A program made the position numbers and the translations under genes. A DNA stretch of 53,610 nucleotides, from positions 536-54,145 of the forward strand of contig LBZL01000002.1 of assembly GCA_000994705.1 (NCBI GenBank), read 5' to 3'. The notes below the pieces were generated by a model. That model saw nothing but the letters and a program-made list of their open reading frames with translations, ran no database searches and was not told where the DNA came from. This DNA comes from Candidatus Nomurabacteria bacterium GW2011_GWB1_40_7 (lineage in GTDB: Bacteria; Patescibacteriota; Minisyncoccia; Phycocordibacterales; UBA9973). Position 1 is the stretch's first letter. Each line of letters starts with the position of its first letter. Of this stretch, positions 32,345 through 43,486 are shown one piece after another.

Positions 32345-32367
32345 ATTTTTATTATACATCATAAAAT

Positions 32368-33168
32368 TTATAAATTCGGATTCTCTCGACGAAGCGAGAA
32401 AGACACTTTTTTGCCAAGAATCTTTTCGTATCCAGACACAAGAGTAGCAATAATTTTTGACGGATTCTCGCTAATATTGTGCACTTTCCCAGTTTCTTTG
32501 TCAATCTTTAGCCCATCAATATTCGCCGCGATGAGAAGCGCGTCGTCGCCGACCCGTTCACGCATTTGCATGATTGTGTCGCTTAAAATTTCGTAGAAAA
32601 TGCGCTTGTCGCGGGGAATGTCAGAGTAATCAAGGGGTGTGGACCTTCCTCTGCGACGTTTAATCAAAGCGTGCCCGAGCGCAAACATAAGAATGCCAGA
32701 GAGAAGAGTGATCCCTCCATAGAGGAAGAAATCGTCCCGAAAAAGCCCCAGAATTTTTCGCTCTATCGTAAAAGAAAACTGAGTGGTAGCGGGAACCAGC
32801 TGTCCGTCGTAGATGACAAAAGTCTTCGCCATATAAACGCCTCCCGCCACGCCGAAGGGAATTTGGATTGTTTTTATAAAATTATTCGTCGTTTCTACTG
32901 CCACTGTCTCGTTGCTGGAATATATTTTTTCTCCCGCGCCGGAAAAAATCGAGTACTCAACGAGAACATCCACTCTCCGCCCTCCGCCAAAATTTGACAG
33001 TTTGACAGAAATGGGTAAAAGTTCTCCCGGCGCCACTTTTATCGCTCCGGCATCAGCGGTATCAACCTGAGCGTTGACAACTTCTTGGGCGAAAATGGCG
33101 GATAATGCCAAAATTAACCCCGCCGACACAACAAGCACGCGAACAAACGTAATTCTAAATGATTTCAT
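32368..33168 (-). CDS. secreted/membrane protein with Ig-like ectodomain
   Basis: From the ATG at 33168 (MKSFRITF), 266 residues. A signal peptide or first membrane helix (about 6-28), an all-beta extracellular domain (about 40-130: GELLPISVKLSNFGGGRRVD, then alternating short strands), a membrane segment (about 138-162, YGGITLLSGILMFALGHALI) and a cytoplasmic basic region with RRRGRSTPLDYSDIP and RDKRIFYEILSDTI. It overlaps the preceding surface-protein gene by 14 bases. The cytoplasmic tail next to two-component genes makes an envelope-sensing role possible, but no family is recognised. Confidence 0.6.
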   Translation of the reverse strand: MKSFRITFVRVLVVSAGLILALSAIFAQEVVNAQVDTADAGAIKVAPGELLPISVKLSNFGGGRRVDVLVEYSIFSGAGEKIYSSNETVAVETTNNFIKTIQIPFGVAGGVYMAKTFVIYDGQLVPATTQFSFTIERKILGLFRDDFFLYGGITLLSGILMFALGHALIKRRRGRSTPLDYSDIPRDKRIFYEILSDTIMQMRERVGDDALLIAANIDGLKIDKETGKVHNISENPSKIIATLVSGYEKILGKKVSFSLRRENPNL

Positions 33169-33919
33169 TTTTTGTTTTCGTCTTCGCGATTCTATAAACT
33201 CTGATTTTTTTCGCGACAAACAGCGCAAGCATTGAAATTATCGCCCCCGCAACAACAGACAAGGCAATGGGCGCAGAATTTTCTCGCGTTGATGGAACCG
33301 GAGCCGAGACAATATCAAAAAGAGGAGGAATATTGTTATTTGCTATTGGCGCACTTTGCCGCGGATTTACTGCGGTAAAAAATTCTGTATTGAGAGAAGC
33401 ATTAGGAATAGTAATATTGCTTAGGGTGGCCGGTGTTATGCTGACATTGGGAAAACTCCCACTACCGTTTCCGCTTGACGATTCATCTGAAGCATCCGCT
33501 TCTCGCCAGTCGGTTTCCACATCGCAAAAACCGCAATCAAATGTCAGAGTGCCGATGAGAGTGCCGGTAGCCGTGCCGGAAAATTTTCCCGTCGTTCCGT
33601 CTATTGAAACGTTATCAAAATCAATCCAACCAAGCTGTTCCCCCCAAGCGGAACCGGACAAGTTGCCGGCGCCGTCATTTGAAACTCCGCCCAAGGCCGG
33701 ATTGAATTTTATAAATCCCTTATTCGCCGACCAAGCATGCCCAGAGAGCGCGCTGTCGTTCACAATCACATTTTCAAAGTTTATATAGCCGACATTATTG
33801 CTCCAGGCGTATTTGTGGGAATCTAAAACAACGCCGGCGAAAGCATAAGATAAAGGGAAAAAGAGACCAAGACAACAAAGGAGAATTATTGGTTTTTGTT
33901 TTAATTTTTGTTTTGGCAT
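33155..33919 (-). CDS. surface protein with W-x-G-[FWY]-I-x-F repeats
   Basis: A 254-residue exported protein. Signal peptide about 1-28. Three repeats of about 30 residues follow: YAWSNNVGYINFENV, HAWSANKGFIKFNPA and SAWGEQLGWIDFDNV, in each case with a tryptophan before and an aromatic-Ile-x-Phe after a glycine. Then come a cysteine pair (DCGFCDVET), a serine/asparagine-rich stalk and a C-terminal membrane helix (about 220-238) with a basic tail ending in the cytoplasm. This is the build of a wall- or membrane-tethered adhesin-like protein. The repeat type is frequent in candidate phyla surface proteins from memory. Function is unknown. Confidence 0.65.
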   Translation of the reverse strand: MPKQKLKQKPIILLCCLGLFFPLSYAFAGVVLDSHKYAWSNNVGYINFENVIVNDSALSGHAWSANKGFIKFNPALGGVSNDGAGNLSGSAWGEQLGWIDFDNVSIDGTTGKFSGTATGTLIGTLTFDCGFCDVETDWREADASDESSSGNGSGSFPNVSITPATLSNITIPNASLNTEFFTAVNPRQSAPIANNNIPPLFDIVSAPVPSTRENSAPIALSVVAGAIISMLALFVAKKIRVYRIAKTKTKNEII

Positions 33920-33930
33920 GACATAAAAAA

Positions 33931-34458
33931 TTATTGCGGACTATTCGGAGTTTTATTTTCTTCTTTTGCCTCCTCCGCCAAATCCTGCGGTTGATTGACG
34001 GAAATTTGCGTAATGTTGACGATTTTGTTGGTTGACGGCCGGTAGAGAATCGCAATCATCGCCTTGTTGTAGGTAAAAAGCCTGTCGCCGTTTTCGGCCG
34101 CTTGAAAAAAGGGCTGGTCTTTCAATTTTTCCTTGTCCAAAATCGCGGCAATGCTCGGCGTTTCACCTGAAGGCAGTTCCATCAGCCTGCCGAGAGCGAG
34201 AACCAGCCTCTCGCTTTCTTTTTGCGCTTCTAAATTCGGATTGGCTTTTATCGCGGTATATTTCGTGTAAAAATAATACGATCCGTAAATACCGCCAGCG
34301 GCCAAAATAACAAGAATAATTACGGAAAGTTTTTTATATCCGACTCTCCCCAAAAACTTTGATATTTTTTGTTTGGGCTGAATGCCGTCATTAGCATCTT
34401 TGACTGCCGTTTGAATTACATTATTTACCGTATCTTCTGTTGTGTTTTTTTTGGGCAT
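33931..34458 (-). CDS. membrane-anchored protein of unknown function
   Basis: A 175-residue protein with a charged cytoplasmic N-terminus (about 1-43), one membrane helix (about 44-65: LSVIILVILAAGGIYGSYYF) and an extracellular domain of about 100 residues (RLVLALGRLMELPSGETPSI, then QPFFQAAENGDRLFTYNKA). The tail is glutamate- and asparagine-rich. No known family is recognised. Its position between the giant surface protein and the repeat protein suggests an accessory to surface-layer assembly. Confidence 0.6.
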   Translation of the reverse strand: MPKKNTTEDTVNNVIQTAVKDANDGIQPKQKISKFLGRVGYKKLSVIILVILAAGGIYGSYYFYTKYTAIKANPNLEAQKESERLVLALGRLMELPSGETPSIAAILDKEKLKDQPFFQAAENGDRLFTYNKAMIAILYRPSTNKIVNITQISVNQPQDLAEEAKEENKTPNSPQ

Positions 34459-34479
34459 ATTATTGTATTTTGGATTAAT

Positions 34480-37400
34480 TTATAATTGTTCCGGCGCGGA
34501 CGAAGTTTCGGTCGGAGACGAATCGGTTTCCGGCGGAGATTCCGGTTCGGGAGTTGGTTCGGGAGTTGGTTCGGGAGTTGGTTCGGGAGTTGGTTCGGGA
34601 GTTGGTTCGGGAGTTGGTTCGGGTTCAGGAATTGGGGTCGGGGTCGAATCTGGTTGCGGGACTGGTTCTGGAGTGGGTTCTGGTTCGGAAATTAGGTCGG
34701 GTATTGGTTCTGGTTCAGAAATCGGGTCTGGTTCTTCGATTATTATCGGATCAATACCCGCATTCTGCAAAAGCTCGTCAAATTGATCGCCATTCACGCA
34801 CGCCTCGCTTCCATCGGATCTTTTGACACAAAGTTGTTCTGTATGGACTTTCTTAGAAAATACTTCATCAAAATATCCCCGGATTGCCGTTACACGCGCA
34901 GTTATAAAATCAGTCAGAAACTGCTTGCCGTCCGCAATTTTCTGAACAATTATCGCTACCGGGTCGCGCGCGATTTCGGCTTGAATGACGGCGACAAGAG
35001 TTGAAAGCCCATTGTCCGTGCCGTCGGCGTTAATTTTAGGCGATATATCGCCCAAAAGCGCGGACCCCCCGTTAAAGTCAAAATTCTTTACAAAAGCCAA
35101 TACGATACCGGTTCCTTCTCCGCCATAAGCCGACATTGCTTGTCCGATTACCGGACCTGCGCCATTGGATTTCATAGCTACGCCAGACATGGAGGAAGGG
35201 GTAAGATAATCGCCAACTTCTATGTTCCCATTTTCCGCCACAACTTTAACCGGCACGCGTCCGGAGAGAGCTACGGGAACAGCCTTTACTCCTTCTTTAC
35301 TTACCCCGCCAATTACCATTCCGGGCCTGGTTGAAACAATACCTAGCACATTTTGATCGTTAGTGTTTGTGCTTTTTTGAACTCCTGTTTCCAAACTTGG
35401 ATCTATTGAAACAACATCTCCCGCTTCAATGCTCTCATCATTGGTTGTATATATTTCCGCCAAGTCGGCTCCGGTATCCAAAACCATTGCGACCGCGATA
35501 CCTCCCAAACTCACACCGCTAGCCGTGCCGGAATAAGCGCAAACAACATAAGTCTGTGCTGAGACTCCCGGGTCAACTACTATTCCTGTTACAAATACTG
35601 ACGGTCCGTTAGAATTGTTTGCGGATGTTAAGCTTGTCGCTTCATCATTTACAAGACTTCCGGCATTACACGTTGAGCCAGTTCTTATTTCAACTGTAAC
35701 AGTTTGATCCGCGTTATTTAGAGAGTTAGACCATAGATTAGTATATACATAAATATCTCCGGTCGCCGTGCTTGGCGTTACGGCAACCGTGCCAAGCGAT
35801 GTGGCGCCAGCCGATGTTGTTCCAGTAATTGTTGTTGCCGCGATTGAAGTAGTGGACTGTTGAAGATCTGTCCCCGCTCCTCCCGCATCCGATGCGCAGT
35901 CCCAAGTATCCGTGCTTTCCACCCATTTCAAAACCTGTCCATCGGTACATCCCTGAAGCAAACCAATACCATCACTACGTGCGATTAATCCTGACCCAGA
36001 TGAAGTGCCAGTACCTCCGTCAGCCGCAGTGATTAGGGTTAAAGCGTCCGCATCAATTAAACCAGTAGCGAGGGTAACAGCAGTATTGGAAGAACCGGCC
36101 GTAATCGTGCCGCCAATGTCAGTGTTTCCGGACGCATCAACATCAAAATTTGTGTAATCAATAATTCCGGTAGTGCCGGTAAGAGCATTAGTTGCGATTG
36201 ATATCCCGCCATTGGCGGCAAGCGCTCCGGATACCGTGAATCCGCCCGTTGCTGACGCGACAGTAATATTTGCCGTGCCGTCAAAAGATACACCGCCGAT
36301 AGTTCGCGCAGTTTGGAGCGCGGTAGCCGTGCCTGCATTTCCAGAGACAGAACCGGTCGCGCTTCCGATATTCGGAGTTGTGAAAACTGGCGAGGTGGCA
36401 AACACCACAAGTCCGCTACCCGTCTCGTCTGTTAGCGCTCCCGACAAGTTCGCGGAACTGAATGAACCCAAAGAAGTTGCATTACCCACAGAAGTAATTG
36501 CTCCTGTCAAGTTCGCGTTCGTCGTAACATTTCCGGCAGTCAATCCTGCGGCTGTTCCTGTAATATTTGTTCCGACTAATGCGGATGGAGTGCCTAAGTT
36601 TGGCGTTACCAATATCGGTGAAGTAGAAAAGACAGCGAGTCCAGTTCCAGTTTCATCAGATAAAGCGGCTAAAAGTCCAGCCGAATTAGACAAATCTTCT
36701 TCAAAATCTGTACAAGATTCTACTACTCCACTTGCATCTACCCCGAGAGGCGCCAAACCAGCAGAACAGTTGGCGCCATTGGCTACTAAAGCGGTCGCTG
36801 TTCCCGCATTGCCGGTAATTGTGGTTTGGTCGCCAGTGTTCGTGCCGGAGAGATTAAGGGCAGAAATATTGCCACTAAAAAAAGCGCCCCCTCTTTCATT
36901 AATATACGCTTTTTCCGAACCACCATTTAAGAAACTTACAATCTTTGATCCTGCATCAAGAAAAGTATTAAGAGTACCAAAAGTATATGCCGTGGCAGGA
37001 ATACCATCGCTATCGATCACATCTGGATTTAAAACCGCGTTTTGATTGGAACCTATCTGGAAACTTCCCCCGCCAACATTGGCATAGATTATTCCCGAAG
37101 AATAGTAATTAAAATACAAATCGCCGAAAGAGGAAAAATCATTATTGGCGTCAACAGTAATGCCCTCAAGCGTGGCGGGACCCTGCCAGATTCCGTAACC
37201 GCTGGCGGGGTCGCCTATAACAATTCCCCCGTCCGTAACGGGATCGCTTCCCGAATCGGAAGCGAAAATTCGCAGTAAGGAAGTGTCGGAACCGTTGCTC
37301 AAATCAAGATTCCCCGTCATTGTATCGCCCGTTTTCAAAAGGTAGCCGGACAAATCCTGGTCGCCGGTATTCGTGCCGGAAATAGCTGACGCGCCCGTAA

Positions 37401-37965
37401 CTTCAAGCGTTGGGGTTGATGAACCGGAAAGAGTGATACCATTAACTGTTGTAGGAGTAATCGCGCCAAGAGTTAGCGTAATTGCCGGAGTAGTAGTTGA
37501 AGTCGCGACCGAGCCAGACACTCCATTGGCTGTGACAACTGAAACATCGGTAACCGTGCCGGTTCCTCCAACTGCGATATCCCCGCTCCCCAGCAAAGAA
37601 ACTCCTCCCACTGTTTTTATATTCGTGCCTGAAACCAGAGCATCTTGCTTGCCATTGAAAATCAGCCAATCGGCGGCCGTCAAAAGCCCGCGGGCAATCG
37701 CGGATGCCGAGGGAAGATTGAAAGAATGGACATTGCCAGCGGAAGAAATGGAAAAATCAGCGCCAGCACTGCCGGCAACTAATGTTTGTACGGCGGCAAT
37801 TTGGTCATTTAAGCTGAACGCCGCCACGCCACAGTCAACGGATTCGGGAGGACAATCCGGCTCTAGGGTTTCGCCCGGCTCATATATGGTCGCGCTGGCT
37901 GTTTGCGAAAAAGTCAGACCAAATAGAAGAAGAAAAAATACAAATTTTACTTTTATTTTACCCAT
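34480..37965 (-). CDS. giant surface protein with tail-fibre-like repeats and PEPT stalk
   Basis: A 1161-residue exported protein with a signal peptide (about 1-26, cut after ASA), then hundreds of residues of Thr/Ser/Gly/Ala-rich, beta-predicted repeats such as LSGTNTGDQ, GNAGTATAL and IGGVSFDGTANITV, like phage tail-fibre shafts. A conserved domain near 850-980 contains DLAEIYTTNDESIEAGDVV and VPVALSGRVPVKVVAENG. The C-terminus has a coiled region (KKVHTEQLCVKRSDGSEAC) and a Pro/Glu/Thr stalk from the 12-base repeat at 34548-34619. There is no membrane anchor or LPxTG at the end. It may mediate attachment to a host cell or form the surface layer. It heads the minus-strand set of surface genes and has its own extended -10 promoter. 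Confidence 0.8.
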   Translation of the reverse strand: MGKIKVKFVFFLLLFGLTFSQTASATIYEPGETLEPDCPPESVDCGVAAFSLNDQIAAVQTLVAGSAGADFSISSAGNVHSFNLPSASAIARGLLTAADWLIFNGKQDALVSGTNIKTVGGVSLLGSGDIAVGGTGTVTDVSVVTANGVSGSVATSTTTPAITLTLGAITPTTVNGITLSGSSTPTLEVTGASAISGTNTGDQDLSGYLLKTGDTMTGNLDLSNGSDTSLLRIFASDSGSDPVTDGGIVIGDPASGYGIWQGPATLEGITVDANNDFSSFGDLYFNYYSSGIIYANVGGGSFQIGSNQNAVLNPDVIDSDGIPATAYTFGTLNTFLDAGSKIVSFLNGGSEKAYINERGGAFFSGNISALNLSGTNTGDQTTITGNAGTATALVANGANCSAGLAPLGVDASGVVESCTDFEEDLSNSAGLLAALSDETGTGLAVFSTSPILVTPNLGTPSALVGTNITGTAAGLTAGNVTTNANLTGAITSVGNATSLGSFSSANLSGALTDETGSGLVVFATSPVFTTPNIGSATGSVSGNAGTATALQTARTIGGVSFDGTANITVASATGGFTVSGALAANGGISIATNALTGTTGIIDYTNFDVDASGNTDIGGTITAGSSNTAVTLATGLIDADALTLITAADGGTGTSSGSGLIARSDGIGLLQGCTDGQVLKWVESTDTWDCASDAGGAGTDLQQSTTSIAATTITGTTSAGATSLGTVAVTPSTATGDIYVYTNLWSNSLNNADQTVTVEIRTGSTCNAGSLVNDEATSLTSANNSNGPSVFVTGIVVDPGVSAQTYVVCAYSGTASGVSLGGIAVAMVLDTGADLAEIYTTNDESIEAGDVVSIDPSLETGVQKSTNTNDQNVLGIVSTRPGMVIGGVSKEGVKAVPVALSGRVPVKVVAENGNIEVGDYLTPSSMSGVAMKSNGAGPVIGQAMSAYGGEGTGIVLAFVKNFDFNGGSALLGDISPKINADGTDNGLSTLVAVIQAEIARDPVAIIVQKIADGKQFLTDFITARVTAIRGYFDEVFSKKVHTEQLCVKRSDGSEACVNGDQFDELLQNAGIDPIIIEEPDPISEPEPIPDLISEPEPTPEPVPQPDSTPTPIPEPEPTPEPTPEPTPEPTPEPTPEPTPEPESPPETDSSPTETSSAPEQL
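34548..34619. repeat. 12-base tandem repeat encoding the PEPT stalk
   Basis: Six perfect units of GGTTCGGGAGTT (plus strand) are flanked by decayed units on both sides. They encode TPEP repeats in the surface protein. Such arrays readily change copy number without shifting frame. Confidence 0.85.
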
Positions 37966-37981
37966 GAAATTAGATATTTAT

Positions 37982-37990
37982 ATTATAACA
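37982..37990 (-). promoter_or_regulatory. extended -10 promoter of the giant surface protein
   Basis: On the minus strand TGTTATAAT, a TGn extended -10 element, lies 17 bases from the ATG at 37965, giving a leader of about ten bases. A TTTACA lies 19 bases upstream of the -10 hexamer. The 37991-38091 gap otherwise holds a DnaA-box-like 9-mer and the tRNA-Ser leader region. Confidence 0.5.
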
Positions 37991-38022
37991 AATTTTTCAA
38001 GTAAAGTGTAAAAAACGCCCGG

Positions 38023-38031
38023 TTATCCACA
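38023..38031 (+). promoter_or_regulatory. DnaA-box-like 9-mer
   Basis: Exact TTATCCACA between the surface-protein promoter and tRNA-Ser. Identical 9-mers occur in two other intergenic gaps (7276 and 44709). Confidence 0.35.
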
Positions 38032-38091
38032 GGTTTAAGAAACCATAGAATACTCTTTCTTTTTGTCTAAAATAATGTAAATTGAGGAGAT

Positions 38092-40525
<2,434 letters not shown>

Positions 40526-40538
40526 AGCCATAAAGAAA

Positions 40539-40964
40539 CTAATATCTTACTACAAGCTGGCGTTCAACAACATTGGAACCGGAAGAACATGAATCATCTA
40601 TTGTCCTGCTGTGGCCTTTGGAAATGATAATGGTCCCGCCAACGCTGTTTTTGGTGATAGTTACTGAAGCACAGCTTGCATCTGTACTACCTAAACCAAA
40701 AAATAATTCTTTCCATGACTCATCCTCCTGTCCTGGCCCTGGTAGGGGATATTTATTTGGGTCTTTATCGTTAAAAAGTACTTGTTCCACGCCTGTATCC
40801 GCGGCAAAAAAGGCGTCGTTGGAATCTCTCGCCGAGGTGCCAAACTTAATTTCTTTCAGAGCAACACTGGAAACGCCCAAGGCGATAGATAAAAGAATAG
40901 CGGCGAGCGTAACGGCAAAAAGAAGAACGAATCCCCTATTGTTTTTTTTGATTTCTTTTTTCAT
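40539..40964 (-). CDS. PilX-like minor pilin
   Basis: From the ATG at 40964 (MKKEIKKNNRG), 141 residues. The prepilin site is NNRG|FVLLFAVTLAAILLS, with glycine at -1 but no glutamate at +5, which is usual for PilX/GspK-like subunits at the tip. The remainder has AFFAADTGVEQVLFN typical of PilX-family pilins and two late cysteines (DASCASVT, DDSCSSG). It is the last pilin-type gene before ligA, two bases after the preceding stop codon. Confidence 0.75.
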   Translation of the reverse strand: MKKEIKKNNRGFVLLFAVTLAAILLSIALGVSSVALKEIKFGTSARDSNDAFFAADTGVEQVLFNDKDPNKYPLPGPGQEDESWKELFFGLGSTDASCASVTITKNSVGGTIIISKGHSRTIDDSCSSGSNVVERQLVVRY

Positions 40965-40965
40965 G

Positions 40966-41400
40966 CTATTCAATCCAATTAAATAAATTTTCCGAAAAAG
41001 TAATCTCATAATCTCCCGAACCTTGAGTCCAAGAAACAGTTGAGATTATTTTTGCTTCATCAGCATTAATTTTGTTTTTTGTAACTGTTCGATCAAAAAT
41101 AAAAGAAAAAGCAGAGTTATCTATCGGCGAATCATTTATCGTGTCATCAACATTAAAACTATCCCACCCGGCGCCAGACAAAACAGCGTTGTCTCTTAAA
41201 TTCCTCGCATACTCAATCCCCTCTTGCGCCAAATAAGTGGCGGTCATTTTCTTTTTGGCATAGCCGGTATCGGAAATGCTTTGAGCCAAAACCGAAAACA
41301 TCGCCAAAATGGACATAGTAAAAATTGAAATGGCAACAAGAGTTTCTATCAACGTGAAACCTTTACTTAATTTATTAACTTTTTTAAAAAATAATTTCAT
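40966..41400 (-). CDS. PilV/GspI-like minor pilin
   Basis: A 144-residue prepilin with basic leader MKLFFKKVNKLSKG, cleavage before FTLIETLVAISIFTMSILAM, glutamate at +5, and a globular domain with YLAQEGIEYARNLRDNA, the signature region of PilV/GspI-type minor pilins. It lies in a set of four consecutive pilin-like genes, coupled to the PilX-like gene. Confidence 0.82.
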   Translation of the reverse strand: MKLFFKKVNKLSKGFTLIETLVAISIFTMSILAMFSVLAQSISDTGYAKKKMTATYLAQEGIEYARNLRDNAVLSGAGWDSFNVDDTINDSPIDNSAFSFIFDRTVTKNKINADEAKIISTVSWTQGSGDYEITFSENLFNWIE

Positions 41401-41438
41401 CTCTTTATGACTTTATGAACTTTCAACTTTATGACTAA

Positions 41439-42002
41439 TTATCTATCTATCATCCTTTGGGACACGGAAGTCTGCAAAGAAAAAGGCGTTTCAATATCTT
41501 TGTAAGTTATCGTCCCGGCCAATTTAATGGTCACAAAAGGTTGATTGGGATCCGGTGGTGACTCAGCGCCCGTCACAATAAAAGAAAGATTCTCAATGTC
41601 AATTTCTTCGGGAGTCATCTGAATAGAATCAGCATCATCAATTTTTCTAAAAATTTTATCGTTATTCCAATAATAAACCCACTGGCTATCATCATAACCA
41701 GATTTAAAAGAAATTCCGGCCCCTCCTCCTGGACAATTATTTGTGTCAACAACATCATCGGGAATTTGTCCACCTAAAATGCAATAATAATTAGACCCAA
41801 CTCTTAAATTCTTAGACATATCCTCCAGCACAAAACTTAAATTATCTATGATAGAGCGCATATTTTGGGATTTATTGTGAAGCAAATTGGCATTCAAAAG
41901 AGCCCCCATGCCCGCCATAACAATAATTATAAAGAGAGAAACAGCAATCATTGTCTCTATAATCGTATAACCTGATTCTTTTTTAATATATTTTTTTGAC
42001 AT
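41439..42002 (-). CDS. PilW/GspJ-like minor pilin
   Basis: A 187-residue prepilin with leader MSKKYIKKESG, cleavage before YTIIETMIAVSLFIIIVMAG and glutamate at +5. The globular part contains IIDNLSFVLEDMSKNLRVGS, as in PilW/GspJ-like subunits, and two cysteines (NYYCILGG, NNCPGGG). Its ATG overlaps closely with the stop of the preceding pilin gene, suggesting translational coupling. Confidence 0.8.
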   Translation of the reverse strand: MSKKYIKKESGYTIIETMIAVSLFIIIVMAGMGALLNANLLHNKSQNMRSIIDNLSFVLEDMSKNLRVGSNYYCILGGQIPDDVVDTNNCPGGGAGISFKSGYDDSQWVYYWNNDKIFRKIDDADSIQMTPEEIDIENLSFIVTGAESPPDPNQPFVTIKLAGTITYKDIETPFSLQTSVSQRMIDR

Positions 42003-42003
42003 A

Positions 42004-42636
42004 TTAATTTACTTGAATTCTACCAGAAGGATATATTTTTATAAAAGCCGTTTTGCCCTGCGGTGAAATGATGGTAATTTGAACATATCCAGAACCAGGA
42101 ACATCTAAATCTGCAAAAATCGCGCTGGAATCAGGTCTTTTAAAAATGATAGCTAAAGAATTAATTGAATTATTTGAATCACAAGGAGTAGTGGTGCATT
42201 TATTTATGCTGGATATATAATTGCCTTTGGTGATAGATATCGTATCTAATTCTTCCAACGGCTCATCATAGTCACCCGCATTGACTAAATCAACAAAATA
42301 AATAAATTGTTTTTGCGTGTCAGAGTCAGTGGTATTAAAATAAACTCCATAAGACGGCTTCCAGTTAGGGTCTGCGGAAACATTCCACTTGCCGTCCAAG
42401 GATGACTTCTGCGCTTCCACTATTTTTGAAGCGATATCGCTGGCTAAATTTCTGATATCAACATTCGCTTGGAATTCTCTATAACTAAACATTGAAACGG
42501 CGGACAAAATGGCGAAAATGGATAGAACAACGATAAGCTCCACATAGCTCATCCCGTTAGAAGCAGATCGCGATCGTAAAAGTGCCTTTGTTATTTTTAT
42601 TTCCTTTTTTAATTTTTCTAAATATTTATTTATCAT
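42004..42636 (-). CDS. GspH-like prepilin whose leader is encoded by a palindromic element
   Basis: From the ATG at 42636 the protein has 210 residues: a basic leader of 28 residues ending RSRSASNG, then MSYVELIVVLSIFAILSAVS. Cleavage after Gly28 would leave glutamate at +5, as prepilin peptidase requires. The globular part has LASDIASKIVEAQKSS, as in GspH/FimT-type pilins, and a cysteine pair (INKCTTTPCDSN). The alternative ATG at 42552 would remove the leader and the glycine. The bases coding for the leader (42553-42636) are the palindromic element at 42553-42665, so the sorting signal derives from the repeat. This start choice is the main uncertainty. Confidence 0.8.
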   Translation of the reverse strand: MINKYLEKLKKEIKITKALLRSRSASNGMSYVELIVVLSIFAILSAVSMFSYREFQANVDIRNLASDIASKIVEAQKSSLDGKWNVSADPNWKPSYGVYFNTTDSDTQKQFIYFVDLVNAGDYDEPLEELDTISITKGNYISSINKCTTTPCDSNNSINSLAIIFKRPDSSAIFADLDVPGSGYVQITIISPQGKTAFIKIYPSGRIQVN

Positions 42637-42665
42637 AGGATATCGCGATCGCGGCTTCTAACGGG
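42553..42665. repeat. start-abutting palindromic element, copy 3
   Basis: Left arm 42553-42576 starts CCCGTTAGAAGCAGATCGCG; right arm 42644-42665 reads CGCGATCGCGGC then TTCTAACGGG. Total 113 bases, identical in length to copy 2. Its left end touches an ATG at 42552, and it also supplies an in-frame upstream start and prepilin leader. Confidence 0.88.
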
Positions 42666-42673
42666 ATCATTCC

Positions 42674-43468
42674 CTAAATTCCAAAAAGATGCAATTTAAA
42701 AAAGAAAACCAGCAACGCGCCTAAAACCAAATACGGGGCAAAAGGAATCTCGCTTTTAATTTTATACTTTTTTGAAAAAATAACCAGCGCAAGGCCGACA
42801 AGAGCCCCAATCCAAAAAGCAAAGACAATACCGGAAATAGCGCGCGACAGGCCAAGCATCCACCCCAAACCAATTGCCAGTTTGGCATCCCCCAGCCCCA
42901 TCCATTTTCCGGAAGACACAAGCCACAACAAAGCAAAGGGGGCCGCAATCAATAATCCCGATAAAAATTCCAAAAGAGCGGGAAGGTGGGGATAAAATTC
43001 AAAAGAGCCGTCAGTCTTAAATAGAAACAATCCGATAAAAGCCAAAATGCCCAAAATTAAAGCGAGCGAATCCGGAATTATTTTGTGTCTAAGATCGTAG
43101 ACAGTGATGATTATTAAGAGCGAAAATATAAAAGCATAATAAAAATAAGTAAAACTAAAAACAAACGTATTGGCAAAGAAAACATCCTGAAACTTTAAAA
43201 ACAGGGCCCCAAAAATTATACCCGTCGCCAGTTCCACGAGCGGGTATTGAATAGATATTTTAGTCTGGCAATTTCGGCATCTTCCGCCAAGGCCCAAAAA
43301 ACTGAAAATGGGGATGAGTTCGTACCAAACAAGTTTATTCTGACACGACATACAGGCGCTCCTTCCACCCAAAGAACGACCGCTGTTAAGTCTAAGTATA
43401 ACAACATTCAAAAAGCTTCCGATAATTAGGCCGAGAATAAGAAAAATGATTGTAAGAATAAAAATCAC
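42674..43468 (-). CDS. pilD: prepilin peptidase
   Basis: A 264-residue integral membrane GxGD aspartic protease that cleaves prepilin leaders and methylates the new N-terminus. It starts at GTG 43468. The N-terminal domain has IIGSFLNVVILRL near 17 and zinc-binding pairs CMSCQNK and CRNCQTK (near 40 and 64). Catalytic aspartates lie in VYDLRHKIIPD near 130 and GLGDAKLAIGLG near 195. It has about eight membrane segments. It is embedded between the major-pilin and minor-pilin genes of the type IV pilus cluster, whose prepilins it should process. Confidence 0.95.
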   Translation of the reverse strand: MIFILTIIFLILGLIIGSFLNVVILRLNSGRSLGGRSACMSCQNKLVWYELIPIFSFLGLGGRCRNCQTKISIQYPLVELATGIIFGALFLKFQDVFFANTFVFSFTYFYYAFIFSLLIIITVYDLRHKIIPDSLALILGILAFIGLFLFKTDGSFEFYPHLPALLEFLSGLLIAAPFALLWLVSSGKWMGLGDAKLAIGLGWMLGLSRAISGIVFAFWIGALVGLALVIFSKKYKIKSEIPFAPYLVLGALLVFFFKLHLFGI

Positions 43469-43486
43469 GGCTCTTTTTGCTTATTT

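Noticed and set aside
34442-34826. Plus-strand Gly/Ser/Val-rich reading frames
   Set aside because: They are shadows of the 12-base repeat array of the minus-strand surface protein and have no initiation context.
36173-38011. Long alanine/proline-rich plus-strand reading frames opposite the surface protein
   Set aside because: Their composition mirrors the GC-skewed low-complexity gene on the minus strand, whose signal peptide and promoter are convincing.
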